Below, one piece after another: positions 8,167 to 16,948 of a stretch of DNA of 64,000 nucleotides. The position numbers were made by a program, and so were the translations under genes. How positions within the stretch are numbered: the first letter of the stretch is position 1; each line of letters begins with the position of its first letter. This stretch comes from Corynebacterium suicordis DSM 45110 (GTDB lineage: Bacteria > Actinomycetota > Actinomycetes > Mycobacteriales > Mycobacteriaceae): NCBI RefSeq assembly GCF_015351405.1, contig NZ_JADKMY010000001.1, positions 682,001 through 746,000 of the forward strand, in the 5' to 3' direction. The notes under the pieces are model-generated. The model was not told the origin of the DNA, did no database searches, and saw nothing but the letters and a program-made list of their open reading frames with translations.

Positions 8167-8655
8167 TTAGTTAGCGGTGTGCTTGCCTGGTGCCAGGGGA
8201 TCAACGGTGTTGTTGAGTGCCTGGTCAGCAGCGGAGTTGGTGCCGAAGTTAGAGTTGCCAGCGCCCTGGGTCTTGAGCAGGTCGCGGATCTCAGCCAGCA
8301 GTTCCAGATCGGTCTGGCCGGCTTCTTCAGGCTGGATGCCCTTGCGGCGAGCCTGAGCTTCAGCGAACTTGTTCATTGGGGCAACCATCAGGAAGTAGAT
8401 GACTGCAGCCACGATGAGGAAGTTGATGATTGCGGAGATGATGCTGCCCAGGTCGACGAAGGTCGCTGAGTTGCCTTCGCGGAGGTGGAAGCCGAGTCCC
8501 ACATCTGGGCTGCCACCGAGAGCGGCGAGCAGAGGCTCAACGATGCCGGAGGTGAAGGCGGTGATGATGGCGGTGAATGCAGCACCGATGACCACTGCGA
8601 CAGCCAACTCGATGACGTTGCCGCGCATGATGAAATCTTTAAAGCCCTTGAGCAT
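8167..8655 (-). CDS. mscL: Large-conductance mechanosensitive channel MscL
   Basis: 162 residues starting MLKGFKDFIMRGNVIELAVA, the highly conserved N-terminal helix and first membrane segment of MscL. The second membrane segment is INFLIVAAVIYFLMVAP. The cytoplasmic C-terminal helix (DLELLAEIRDLL) is followed by an extra Asn/Gly/Pro-rich tail of about 35 residues. MscL is a homopentameric pore that opens under membrane tension to release solutes during osmotic downshock. GAAGGA precedes the start. It converges on mog. Confidence 0.95.
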   Translation of the reverse strand: MLKGFKDFIMRGNVIELAVAVVIGAAFTAIITAFTSGIVEPLLAALGGSPDVGLGFHLREGNSATFVDLGSIISAIINFLIVAAVIYFLMVAPMNKFAEAQARRKGIQPEEAGQTDLELLAEIRDLLKTQGAGNSNFGTNSAADQALNNTVDPLAPGKHTAN

Positions 8656-8724
8656 GGAAATTATCCTTCTGTGAAGTGTTTTTGGATGAGATTGGAATCT
8701 ACCATCCGAAACAAACGTATTAAA

Positions 8725-9345
8725 CTATTTCAGAATTGCACTGTAGCCATTTTGAGTGATCACTGCGGGAACGCGTAGGTCCCACGGCTCAGTGGGCACT
8801 CTGGTGAGGTACTCGCGATGGTCTAAGATCGCACAAACCTCTGTATCGGTGGATAACTCCCCGATGTTACGGTCATAGAACCCGCCCCCTTGGCCGAGGC
8901 GAAATCCCTGCTCATCAACGGCGAGCGCAGGAATGAGGAATTGTTCCACTTCTTCGGGGAACCGTGGGTCGGCAGGCCCCATGGGTTCAGTGATACCGTA
9001 GGTGCCTGTGGAAACGTGGCCATCGTAGAGACAAAATTCCAAGTTGCGGGTGCCGGGAACCACGCGTGGAAGCAAAAACTGTATTCCTGCTTCGTGTAAT
9101 CGGGGGATCAATTCCGGGCCACCGGGCTCTCCCGGAAGCGGCCAATATGCCGCGACCACTCGAGCCTGCCGGGTAGCGAGGTGCTTAAGAACGTGCTCCA
9201 GAATTTGCGAGTCCCACTGCTCGCGCGTGGCCTGGGGGAGGCGGGCGCGCTCAGCGCGGATGCGCGCCCGCAATTCCCGCTTGCTTTCCGCGGGATCAGA
9301 AGGGGGAGGATCTGCCGGAAAATCTTTCACTTGTGCATCCTTCAC
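8725..9345 (-). CDS. fthC: 5-formyltetrahydrofolate cyclo-ligase
   Basis: Converts 5-formyl-THF to 5,10-methenyl-THF using ATP. Visible motifs are KRELRARIRAERARLP at the N-terminus (nucleotide-binding Lys/Arg), AAYWPLPGEPGGPELIPRLHE, and the GFRLGQGGGFYDRN loop that marks the family. I place the start at GTG 9345 (VKDAQVKDF), preceded by GAAGGG at good spacing, giving 206 residues; the longer frame to 9432 would run into the galU promoter region. Divergent from galU, as in mycobacteria and C. glutamicum. Confidence 0.9.
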   Translation of the reverse strand: MKDAQVKDFPADPPPSDPAESKRELRARIRAERARLPQATREQWDSQILEHVLKHLATRQARVVAAYWPLPGEPGGPELIPRLHEAGIQFLLPRVVPGTRNLEFCLYDGHVSTGTYGITEPMGPADPRFPEEVEQFLIPALAVDEQGFRLGQGGGFYDRNIGELSTDTEVCAILDHREYLTRVPTEPWDLRVPAVITQNGYSAILK

Positions 9346-9453
9346 ATATCGCCCTTCACATATCGCTGAGCCTCCCGATGAGCGGGAGAAAGCCGGGGGA
9401 CTACTACGGCACGCAGTAGATCCGGGATCCAACTATCGGTGCAATATTAGCGG

Positions 9454-9459
9454 TAGTAT
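9454..9459 (+). promoter_or_regulatory. -10 box of a leaderless galU transcript
   Basis: TAGTAT lies six bases before the galU ATG, with no ribosome-binding site between. The spacing places transcription start at or near the A of ATG. Confidence 0.6.
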
Positions 9460-9465
9460 CTCCGC

Positions 9466-10407
9466 ATGACTTCCGACCAACAACCGATCGCCGGACTGCG
9501 CACAGTAGTTGTACCCGCAGCCGGTCTAGGCACTAGATTCCTCCCCGCCACAAAGACGGTGCCCAAGGAATTGCTCCCCGTGGTGGAAACCCCGGGAATT
9601 GAACTCATCGCTCGTGAGGCAGTAGCTGCTGGAGCTGAACGGCTCGCAGTGATCACCGCCCCGAAGAAGCAAGGGGTGATGGGCCACTTCGCCACCGATG
9701 AAGAGCTCGAAGCCACCTTGGAAGCCCGCGGCAAGGATCTGCAGCTGCGCCGGGTGCAGGGCGTGAAGGGAATGATCCGCGCTCAGGCTGTGGAGCAGGA
9801 AAAGCCCCTGGGCCTCGGCCACGCGATCGGCCTGGCAGAACAGGTTCTGGATGATGACGAGGATTGCTTCGGTGTCATGCTCCCGGATGACCTGGTCTTG
9901 CCCTTCGGCGTGATGGAGAAGATGCAGGCAGCCCGCGCGGAATTCGGCGGATCCATCCTGTGTGCTTTCGAAGTTCCCGAGGAAGATGTCAGCAATTACG
10001 GCGTTTTCGACGTGGAAGAAGTTGGCCGCGAGGATGTTCGTCGGGTCACCGGCATGGTGGAAAAGCCAGATGTGGCGGATGCCCCCAGCAACCTGGTGGC
10101 AACTGGTCGTTATCTTCTGGATCGGAAGGTCTTCGACGCCTTGCGTCGGACCGAGCCTGGCAAGGGCGGTGAAATTCAGATCACCGATGCCATCGAGCTG
10201 ATGATCAAGGAAGGCCACCCCGTGCACATCGTGGTGCACGATGGATCTCGCCACGACCTGGGCAATCCCGGCGGTTACATCCGCGCGTGCGTGGATTTTG
10301 CCCTGCGTGATGACACCTACGGCCCGTCTTTGCGTCGGTGGTTGGAAAACCGCATTGAAGAATCCGATGACAAAGCCGTGGTCAGCGGCCTCAAGCTCCC
10401 CAAATAA
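9466..10407 (+). CDS. galU: UTP-glucose-1-phosphate uridylyltransferase
   Basis: 313 residues. The nucleotide-binding signature AAGLGTRFLPATKTVPKELL is at about residues 18-37, followed by the product-site segment FGVMLPDDLV and, further on, VEKPDVADAPSNLVATGRYL and GKGGEIQITDAIELM, all typical of bacterial GalU. It makes UDP-glucose for trehalose, glycogen and cell-wall polysaccharides (arabinogalactan via UDP-galactose). The gene is followed 66 bases later by the gephyrin-like glp gene in the conserved galU-moeA-rimJ-glpR order. Confidence 0.96.
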   Translation: MTSDQQPIAGLRTVVVPAAGLGTRFLPATKTVPKELLPVVETPGIELIAREAVAAGAERLAVITAPKKQGVMGHFATDEELEATLEARGKDLQLRRVQGVKGMIRAQAVEQEKPLGLGHAIGLAEQVLDDDEDCFGVMLPDDLVLPFGVMEKMQAARAEFGGSILCAFEVPEEDVSNYGVFDVEEVGREDVRRVTGMVEKPDVADAPSNLVATGRYLLDRKVFDALRRTEPGKGGEIQITDAIELMIKEGHPVHIVVHDGSRHDLGNPGGYIRACVDFALRDDTYGPSLRRWLENRIEESDDKAVVSGLKLPK

Positions 10408-10473
10408 CCGCTCGCAATAACAGCGCTCAGTTAAAGCACACCTAGCGATAGTTTCAGAAAGGTAAGTGGCACC

Positions 10474-11778
10474 GTGAGATCAGTTGAGGAGCAACTCGCT
10501 CTGATCACTGCTGCGGCCGTGACCCCGGAGCCCGTACGCATCGCTATTTCTGAGGCGCTCGGTTTGCGCTGTGCTGAGCAGGTGGAGGGTGCAGAGCCCA
10601 TCCCCGGTTTCGATCAGGCTGCGATCGATGGCTTCGCCGTGCGCTCGGTGGATATCCGGCAGGCTCTGGAATCTTCTCGACGCCAACCCGCCGCCCCCTC
10701 TGATACCGAAGAAGAACCACCGCGCGAAGCCCAGAGTGCGCGCCCGGTGTTGCCCATCGTCGGTGAGGTCACTGCTGGTTCTCACCGGCCGGTGCGATTG
10801 CAGCCACGACAGGCCGTGCGGGTGCATACCGGCGCGCCGCTGCCCACGCTCGCAGATGCAGTAGTTCCACTGGATTGGGCGGACGTGCAAGGGCGTCGAA
10901 TGGAACCGCTCGAGCTCGTTCAGCCGGGCCAGTTTGTGCACCGCAAGGGCTCTGACGTGCAGCCCGGCGACGTGGTGGTGGAGCAAGGTGCTGTCATCGG
11001 TGCTGCTCAGGTGGGCCTGCTGGCCGCGGTGGGTCGATCCAAGGTGCTGGTCTACCCGCGCCCGCGCCTGTCCATTCTTAGCTTTGGTCCGGAGCTGCTG
11101 GATATCGACCGCGAGCCCGGCTTGGGTCAGGTTTATGATGTGAACTCCTATGCGCTGGCTGCAGCTGGCCGCGAAGCGGGTGCAGAGGTGCACCGCATCG
11201 GCATCATCAGCGGCGAGCCGCGGCGTCTGCAAGACACCATCGAAGGACAACTGCTGCGCTCGGAAATCGTGGTGATCAGCGGTGCCGTCGGTGGCGAGTC
11301 TTCCGATCGCTTGCGGGAGGTGCTCAGCGAGCTCGGTGAGATGGAGATCTCCCGCGTGGCCATGCACCCGGGTTCAGTTTTGGGCTTTGGACAGCTGGGG
11401 CCGGATAAGGTACCCACCTTCCTGCTCCCCGCCAACCCATCAGCGGCGTTGGTGGCCTTCGAGGTGATGGTCCGCCCATTGATTCAGCTCATCCGTGGGC
11501 AGCGTCAATCCGGGCGTCGAATCATTCAGGCCCGCAGCATCGCCAGCATCGAGTCTGCTGCCTACCGTCGTGGCTTTGTGCGCGGTCAGCTGATGCGCGC
11601 ACGAGACACCCGTGAATTTCTGGTGGATCCCCTCGGCGCCAGTGCCGGTAGTGGCGAACCGCTGCACCTTTTGGGGAGCCACGGCCAGGCGAATTGCCTG
11701 ATCATTATTCCCGCCGATGTGGTGCATGTGGCGCCTGGTCAGGTGGTCGATGTGATGTTTCTCTCGCACCGCTCATAA
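10474..11778 (+). CDS. glp: MoeA/gephyrin-like protein (Glp)
   Basis: 434 residues with MoeA layout: PIPGFDQAAIDGFAVRS (molybdopterin-site loop), VHTGAPLPTLADAVVPLDW, a MogA-like domain with SFGPELLD and VVISGAVGGESSDRLREVL, and domain IV at the end. In C. glutamicum the homologue at this locus, Glp, is a moonlighting gephyrin-like protein that binds FtsZ and the membrane receptor GLPR in cell division. The presence of the receptor gene two genes on supports that role here. GTG start with AAAGG upstream. A low-complexity insert (PSDTEEEPPREAQ, about residues 72-84) is unusual for MoeA. Confidence 0.85.
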   Translation: MRSVEEQLALITAAAVTPEPVRIAISEALGLRCAEQVEGAEPIPGFDQAAIDGFAVRSVDIRQALESSRRQPAAPSDTEEEPPREAQSARPVLPIVGEVTAGSHRPVRLQPRQAVRVHTGAPLPTLADAVVPLDWADVQGRRMEPLELVQPGQFVHRKGSDVQPGDVVVEQGAVIGAAQVGLLAAVGRSKVLVYPRPRLSILSFGPELLDIDREPGLGQVYDVNSYALAAAGREAGAEVHRIGIISGEPRRLQDTIEGQLLRSEIVVISGAVGGESSDRLREVLSELGEMEISRVAMHPGSVLGFGQLGPDKVPTFLLPANPSAALVAFEVMVRPLIQLIRGQRQSGRRIIQARSIASIESAAYRRGFVRGQLMRARDTREFLVDPLGASAGSGEPLHLLGSHGQANCLIIIPADVVHVAPGQVVDVMFLSHRS

Positions 11779-11876
11779 GGGTGAAAAATGCGGCTGATTA
11801 ATGGTTTTCTTGAATTGATGCCTTTGTAGGATTAACCCAGTGGGAAAGACTTCCCGGATCGAATGGAAATGAAACG

Positions 11877-12566
11877 TTGATCAGACAGACTAGGTCTGGC
11901 TGGCCATTTGGTACAGCCGCCGTGCTTACCAAGGGCGGCGAGGGGCCACAGGTCCGCTTGCGCTCTTTGTCACGTAAGGACGGCGCGGAGTGGCGTCGGC
12001 TTCGGATTAAGGACGAGGACGCGCTGCGCAAGGTGGAGCCGACCGTAGATTCGGATTGGGCGGAAGCACATTCGCAGGCGCAGTGGCGCAAGACGTGGGG
12101 CAACCTCAAGGGCGTGGCCAAGCAGGGCACGGTGGTGCCGGCTGCCATCGAAGTTGACGGCAAGTTCGCTGGTCAGCTGACCTTGGGAAACATCCAGCAC
12201 GGCATTGTGTCCAGTTGCTGGGTGGGCTACTGGGTGTCCTCGGAGCAGACGGGCAAGGGTGTGGCCACGGCTGCGCTGGCCTTGGGCGTGGATCACGCCA
12301 TGCGCGTCCTGGGATTGCACCGCGTGGAAGCCACCGTGATGGAGGACAACGAATCCTCCCGCGCCGTGTTGAAAAAAGCGGGTTTCCGCACTGAAGGCGA
12401 GCTGAAGCGAAACCTGCACATCAACGGCGAATGGACCGATCACCTCCTGACCGCGGTGACGCGGGAGGAGCTTTATGACGAGGAAACTCGAGGCCTGGTG
12501 GATCGCATGGTGAAGGACGGCAAGCTGGTCTACGTGGCCCCTTCCGAGCGGAAAACTGAGAGCTAG
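11877..12566 (+). CDS. rimJ: RimJ-type GNAT N-acetyltransferase
   Basis: 229 residues with the RimJ/RimL pattern: VRLRSLSRKDGAEWRRLR, a SCWVGYWVSSEQTGKGVATA strand and acetyl-CoA loop (QTGKGVAT), then HRVEATVMEDNESSRAVLKK and GFRTEGELKRNLHINGEWTD. Family members acetylate protein N-termini such as that of ribosomal S5. TTG start. In mycobacteria (Rv0995) and C. glutamicum it lies between moeA/glp and the membrane gene glpR, the same as here. Its actual target in corynebacteria is not known to me. Confidence 0.88.
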   Translation: MIRQTRSGWPFGTAAVLTKGGEGPQVRLRSLSRKDGAEWRRLRIKDEDALRKVEPTVDSDWAEAHSQAQWRKTWGNLKGVAKQGTVVPAAIEVDGKFAGQLTLGNIQHGIVSSCWVGYWVSSEQTGKGVATAALALGVDHAMRVLGLHRVEATVMEDNESSRAVLKKAGFRTEGELKRNLHINGEWTDHLLTAVTREELYDEETRGLVDRMVKDGKLVYVAPSERKTES

Positions 12567-12688
12567 CCTGGCTTTTCTTGCGCCCACTGCAATTCCTTCG
12601 GCGTGGCAGGGGCGTGTCACTGCCTATCAGGGATACCTTGGGTATCAATTCATTTTGCAGTTCATAATCTTTGGGAGGGCACCTCGTC

Positions 12689-14017
12689 GTGGCCGGTTCT
12701 TTGTTGCTCATTGCTGTCGTTTGGATTGTGCTGCTCGCACCGCTTCTGCTCCGTAACCAGTCGCCCGTGCGTCGCACTGCCAAGGCGCTGACCGAAACGC
12801 GCGTCCTGCACAAGGGCGGCGAGTCCTTGCAGCGCAAAAAGCGCCTCACCCCTGCGGTGGAGAGCTTTCAATCCGCCGACATCGATGAGGAATTGGAGCT
12901 GGTGGAAGCCGAGCCAGAGTTCTTCTTGATTGACGACGCCGATGATTCCCGCCCGCTGACCCTCAAGGATCGTGCCGCGAAGTCCGGACGGAAGAAGTCC
13001 ACTGACGCGGTTGAATCTGTGGCCTCTGAGAGTACCGCCGAGGCGGAGATCGTGGACGCAGAGGTTGTGGACGCGGCTGAAGCTGAGACTGCAACAGACG
13101 AGACCGCCGATACCCAGCTGGATGCGATTGCGGAAACCATCGACGGCGAGGTCGTGGAAACCGCAGACGCAACCCCGAGCGAAGTGGCCGCTGGAGCAGA
13201 GGCCGAAGAACCTGCTCCAGCCGTAGCTCACGCTTCCCCGGTTAGCCGCGCGGAATCCTACGATGACACGGATACCGGATCCTTCCGCCCCGTCCGTCTG
13301 GTGGAAGACTCAGCGGACAACTCAGCGGAAGCTGAAGAAGCAGTCACTGCCCGCCCACAGGTGGTAGAGATTTCCACCGCATACTTCCGCGGCTCTGACC
13401 TCGACCCACAGGTCAAGGTGGAAGAGGACGAGGTGAGCGTCGAAAAGGGCGAAAAGGAAGCCGCCGCACATGCCACCGCAGTAGCGGAGCAGATCCGCGA
13501 AGAACAAGAACAGGGCAGCGTAGAGCTGGACGAAGAGGACATGCGCTACCTGGCCTCCCGCAAGGGCCGTGGCGTGTATGACCCGGTAGCTTCTCAGCAG
13601 GCGGCGATGCGTCGTCTGCGCAGGCGCAAGCAGGTGCTGCTGGCATTGCTGGTGCTGTGCGTGCTCACGGGCATCGCTGGCGTGATCTGGGGTGGCTTGA
13701 GCTGGATCGCCACCGTAGCGGCAGTGGGCTTCACCGTGTTCTATCTGTACTCCTTGCGCCGCAGTGCGATCGAAGAGGCGAAGACTAGGCGCCGCCGGAT
13801 CGCCCGCATGCGTCGTGCACGGTTGGGTGTGCGTAATACCGAAGATGGGGAATTGGGTGTGCCTGATCGCCTTCGCCGCCCCGGTGCGGTGATCGTGGAG
13901 GCGGATGATTCTGACCCTGATTTCGAACACCTCGATTATCTCGACGCCGCCGATTACTTCGGTGACTTTGAGGACCTGGTGGAGCATGATTCCCGGCAGC
14001 GTATCTACGCCGTCTAG
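12689..14017 (+). CDS. glpR: GLPR-like membrane protein (receptor of Glp), Rv0996 family
   Basis: 442 residues. The N-terminal membrane helix (SLLLIAVVWIVLLAPLLL) is followed by about 280 acidic, low-complexity residues rich in Glu, Ala, Thr and Val. Two membrane helices lie at about 314-352 (VLLALLVLCVLTGIAGVIWG and IATVAAVGFTVFYLYSL), then an Arg-rich segment (KTRRRRIARMRRARLG) and an acidic end. The GTG start at 12689 is supported by GGGAGGG nine bases upstream; the longer TTG frame is not. In C. glutamicum the equivalent protein recruits Glp to the divisome. Assignment rests on position and topology. Confidence 0.8.
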   Translation: MAGSLLLIAVVWIVLLAPLLLRNQSPVRRTAKALTETRVLHKGGESLQRKKRLTPAVESFQSADIDEELELVEAEPEFFLIDDADDSRPLTLKDRAAKSGRKKSTDAVESVASESTAEAEIVDAEVVDAAEAETATDETADTQLDAIAETIDGEVVETADATPSEVAAGAEAEEPAPAVAHASPVSRAESYDDTDTGSFRPVRLVEDSADNSAEAEEAVTARPQVVEISTAYFRGSDLDPQVKVEEDEVSVEKGEKEAAAHATAVAEQIREEQEQGSVELDEEDMRYLASRKGRGVYDPVASQQAAMRRLRRRKQVLLALLVLCVLTGIAGVIWGGLSWIATVAAVGFTVFYLYSLRRSAIEEAKTRRRRIARMRRARLGVRNTEDGELGVPDRLRRPGAVIVEADDSDPDFEHLDYLDAADYFGDFEDLVEHDSRQRIYAV

Positions 14018-14030
14018 CACCTAAGCACGA

Positions 14031-14453
14031 GTGATGAATCACCAAGTATTACGCGATGGCGTGTTGCTGCTTCTGCGGCTGGCACTGGGGGTCATTGCCA
14101 TTGCTCACGGATGGAACCGCGTATTCCAGCAGGGCATGGATGGGGGCACGGGGACTATTGAACTCTTCCGCGCCGCGGGTGCTCCAGCGCCTGGCGTGCT
14201 GGCGTGGCTGACCGCCGGAGTGGAGATGCTCGGTGGAGCCATGGTGGTGGCAGGTTTGTTGACCACAGCAGCGGCTGGCGCACTGGCGCTGGTTACCGCG
14301 GTGAGCTTCTACTTTTTCCACATGAGCAATGGATTCTTCGCGGTGAATAACGGCATGGAGCTCCCGCTGCTAATCATCGTGTGCTGCCTGACTATTGTGG
14401 TGTTTGGCGCCGGACGGGCCAGCTTGGATAGAGCCCTTTCCCGCTTCGCCTGA
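14031..14453 (+). CDS. DoxX family membrane protein
   Basis: 140 residues with four predicted membrane helices, beginning VLLLLRLALGVIAIAHGWNR, which is the DoxX start (RL..G..F..HG). GTIELFRAAGAPAPGVLAWL and EMLGGAMVVAGLLT are further family features. DoxX-type proteins are small quinone-related or redox-linked membrane proteins of mostly unclear role. It starts 13 bases after glpR and is followed closely by the zinc-finger protein, so it probably belongs to the same transcript. Confidence 0.85.
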   Translation: MMNHQVLRDGVLLLLRLALGVIAIAHGWNRVFQQGMDGGTGTIELFRAAGAPAPGVLAWLTAGVEMLGGAMVVAGLLTTAAAGALALVTAVSFYFFHMSNGFFAVNNGMELPLLIIVCCLTIVVFGAGRASLDRALSRFA

Positions 14454-14474
14454 GCAGGGAGGACATAAAAGGGT

Positions 14475-15254
14475 ATGGATTGTGATGCAGTGCGCGTGGC
14501 GATGTCCGCACGTTTGGACGGCGAATCCTCCGAACTCCCCGAAGATGTAGTGGAAGCCCACGTTGCCGGTTGCCCGGAATGCCAACGATGGTTCGCTACC
14601 GTCTCCACGCTGGGGCGGCAGCTGAAATTCAATCTTGCACCAGAAGCAGCCTCATCCACCTCGGGGGAGGACGCGGCTGCTCGGCTGCTCGGAGCCTCCC
14701 AGGATTTCCCACAGGTCACGGGTCAGCTGCGGGCTCGTTCTTTGCCCCTGGTTTTCGCCCGCCTAGCTTTGGCAGCACTGGCGATTGTGTTCCTGGTGTG
14801 GGCGGGTGTCCTGCTCTTTGGCCCCGCGCTGGGCGTGGGTTTGCCGGGCGAGGCGGAGTCCGTTAGCAGCGCGGAAGATGCATTCGTCAACCGCTTGATC
14901 ATGGATGCTGCCACCACCCGCTTCGCACTGGGCGTGGGACTGGGATGGGCCGCATTCCGCCCCAAGACTGCTGCCGCTCTGTTGCCGGTGTATCTGGCCA
15001 CCTGGGCCTTCGGCGCGGGTATTGCCACCCGAGATGTGGTGATGGGCTTGGTGGGTCCCACTGTGGAACTGCCAGCGGTGGTGGGAAGCCTGGTGCTGCA
15101 CTTGATCGCAGTGGTTGCACTCATCACGTGTTGGCTGGCTCGCCTGCATGCGGTGACCCCGCTCAAGCAGTATTGGCGCCTGCTTACTGCCCAGCCGATG
15201 AGCTTCTCTGTCTCTGACGTGGAGCGTCATTCCACGTTCCGGCCGGGTGACTAA
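14475..15254 (+). CDS. Membrane protein with N-terminal anti-sigma-type zinc finger
   Basis: 259 residues. The N-terminus carries Cys3, His29, Cys33 and Cys36, i.e. the H-X3-C-X2-C zinc finger of anti-sigma factors (EAHVAGCPECQRWF). The rest contains about five membrane helices (for example LALAALAIVFLVWAGVLLFG and LVLHLIAVVALITCWLARL). No sigma factor gene is next to it, so a partner would have to be encoded elsewhere. It could equally be a zinc-dependent membrane regulator of another kind. It ends 37 bases from the converging pmt gene. Confidence 0.7.
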   Translation: MDCDAVRVAMSARLDGESSELPEDVVEAHVAGCPECQRWFATVSTLGRQLKFNLAPEAASSTSGEDAAARLLGASQDFPQVTGQLRARSLPLVFARLALAALAIVFLVWAGVLLFGPALGVGLPGEAESVSSAEDAFVNRLIMDAATTRFALGVGLGWAAFRPKTAAALLPVYLATWAFGAGIATRDVVMGLVGPTVELPAVVGSLVLHLIAVVALITCWLARLHAVTPLKQYWRLLTAQPMSFSVSDVERHSTFRPGD

Positions 15255-15291
15255 AACACCGGGGGTTAGGCCCAGAGTTTAAGCCCAGCAG

Positions 15292-16899
15292 TTAGGCCCA
15301 GCTGGGCAACCACATGCGGGAAAGCCAGTCGTTATTCGACATGGGCATGCCGGAATACATCGGCAGGAAGAACAGGAAGTTCCACACGCAGAACACCACA
15401 TACGCGATCACCAGAAGCTGCCCGGTGTGCTGGCGCAGTAGCGTGACAGCTTGGTACTGCGAAGCGGGTTCTTCCGCGCTGGCTAACCGCCACGTGCTCA
15501 GCTGACCCAGAGCCAATGCCAGCGCGATGACCAAGAAGGGTGCCAGGTTCACTGCGTAGAAGAGGTACATCTGCCGATCCATGGCCAGCAACCAGGGCAG
15601 GAATCCGGTGGCAAAACCCACCACGGGGATGGCCCATCGGCCATCGCGCCTGATGATGAGGCACCACAAACCCCACAGCAGAACGGGCACGCAAGGCCAC
15701 CAAATTGCTGGAGTGCCGAGGAGCAGCACCACGTGGCGGATGCCTTCAGAATTAGCTCCCGGGTTGTAGTACATGAGCCCGCGGGAGCTCACCAGCCACG
15801 ACCACGGTTTGGATTCCCACGGGTGAATGTGGCCTGCGGAATTGGTCAGTTCTGTGTGGAACTTCAGCACGGAATAGTGGTAGTAGATGAAATTCTCCAC
15901 GGATTGCGGCAGAAAGTTCACCAGTGGGCCGATCGCGAAGTCCTTGGCCTGCCCGGATTCCAGAGCATGGCGATACACCGAGGAATCATTCGCGAACCAC
16001 GCGCGGAAGGTAGCAAAGTAAATGCTCACGGGCAGGATCACCACGGAGGCGAAGGCAGACACGCTATCCAGCAGCAACGTGCCCTTGAACGGCTGGAATA
16101 CGCCGAAGCGTCGGCGTCGAGCAAAATCCGAAACCACCAGAGCCACCCCAGCGAAGGCCAGGTAGTACAGCCCAGACCACTTCACCGCCAGGCTCAGCCC
16201 CAGGGCGATGCCCATGGCGAAACGCCACCAGCGAAAGCCCATCCGTGGCCCCAGGGGGAAGAGGAACATCCGACGTTCGCGCAGCACCGTGGTGAAACGC
16301 GTTTCCATCTGCTCGTGATCCCGCACCGCGCAATAGGCCGCGGCCACCACGAACAGGGTTTGGGTGTGATCCAGCATTCCGGAGCGGCCAGTGACAAAGA
16401 GGATGCCTTCCGAAAGCGCCAGGATCCCGGCGAGCAGTCCCACCCAATCGCTCCGGGAAATCCGTCGCGCGATTGCGGCAATCAGCACGATGGTGAGGAT
16501 CGAAAGCAGCGCAGTACTCACGCGCCAACCAAAAGGGGAGTAGCCGAAGACCGCCATGCCCAGGGACTGCAATTGCTTGGCCAGCGGTGGGTGAACCACC
16601 AGACCGAATCCCGGGTTGTCCTCAATGCCGCCGATCAGCAACCCGCTGTAACCCCGCAGGATCTGCCAGGCCTGCGGCACGTAATGCTTCTCATCGAAGA
16701 CCGGCGTGCCCGCATCAGTGGGAGCATTCAAACCGGGCAAGCGCAGCGCCGCGCTCATGATCGCCAAAGCCACGAGGATCACTCGCCACCGGGTCCAGCT
16801 CAAGGCCGAGTGCATCTTTCCCCGCGCACGCACCGGGACTTCCCCGCGGGAGGGAGAGGCGGATGCTGGGTGGGGTGGAGTCTTCGTGGCGATAGGCAC
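15292..16899 (-). CDS. pmt: Protein O-mannosyltransferase
   Basis: 535 residues with about ten membrane helices. The GT39 signature PVFDEKHYVPQAW, with the adjacent Asp-Glu pair, is in the first extracellular loop; VHPPLAKQLQSLGMAVFG and GEGILF-like segments follow, and YLFYAVNLAPFLVIAL near the end. It moves mannose from polyprenyl-phosphate-mannose to Ser/Thr of exported proteins, coupled to secretion. Orthologues are cg1014 in C. glutamicum and Rv1002c. Diverges from rsmI with 49 bases between starts. Likely substrates in this window are Rpf2 and the Pro/Thr-rich lipoproteins; that is inference. Confidence 0.93.
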   Translation of the reverse strand: MPIATKTPPHPASASPSRGEVPVRARGKMHSALSWTRWRVILVALAIMSAALRLPGLNAPTDAGTPVFDEKHYVPQAWQILRGYSGLLIGGIEDNPGFGLVVHPPLAKQLQSLGMAVFGYSPFGWRVSTALLSILTIVLIAAIARRISRSDWVGLLAGILALSEGILFVTGRSGMLDHTQTLFVVAAAYCAVRDHEQMETRFTTVLRERRMFLFPLGPRMGFRWWRFAMGIALGLSLAVKWSGLYYLAFAGVALVVSDFARRRRFGVFQPFKGTLLLDSVSAFASVVILPVSIYFATFRAWFANDSSVYRHALESGQAKDFAIGPLVNFLPQSVENFIYYHYSVLKFHTELTNSAGHIHPWESKPWSWLVSSRGLMYYNPGANSEGIRHVVLLLGTPAIWWPCVPVLLWGLWCLIIRRDGRWAIPVVGFATGFLPWLLAMDRQMYLFYAVNLAPFLVIALALALGQLSTWRLASAEEPASQYQAVTLLRQHTGQLLVIAYVVFCVWNFLFFLPMYSGMPMSNNDWLSRMWLPSWA

Positions 16900-16935
16900 G
16901 GTGCCTTACTTTAATTGACTGCCCGGGCTGTGACG

Positions 16936-16941
16936 TACTTT
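16936..16941 (+). promoter_or_regulatory. -10 box of a leaderless rsmI transcript
   Basis: TACTTT ends seven bases before the rsmI ATG; no ribosome-binding site is visible between them. Confidence 0.55.
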
Positions 16942-16948
16942 AGAGTTC

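Noticed and set aside
7964..8170. Alternative 68-codon ORF starting MRVFLLLDATPAEF
   Set aside because: Overlaps the better-placed 7960 frame; its hydrophobic start is produced by the T-rich TCGACGCC repeat.
9341..9366. Direct repeat TTCACATATCGC (twice) near the fthC start as an operator
   Set aside because: Falls at the start codon and ribosome site of fthC and looks like a local duplication; no palindrome.
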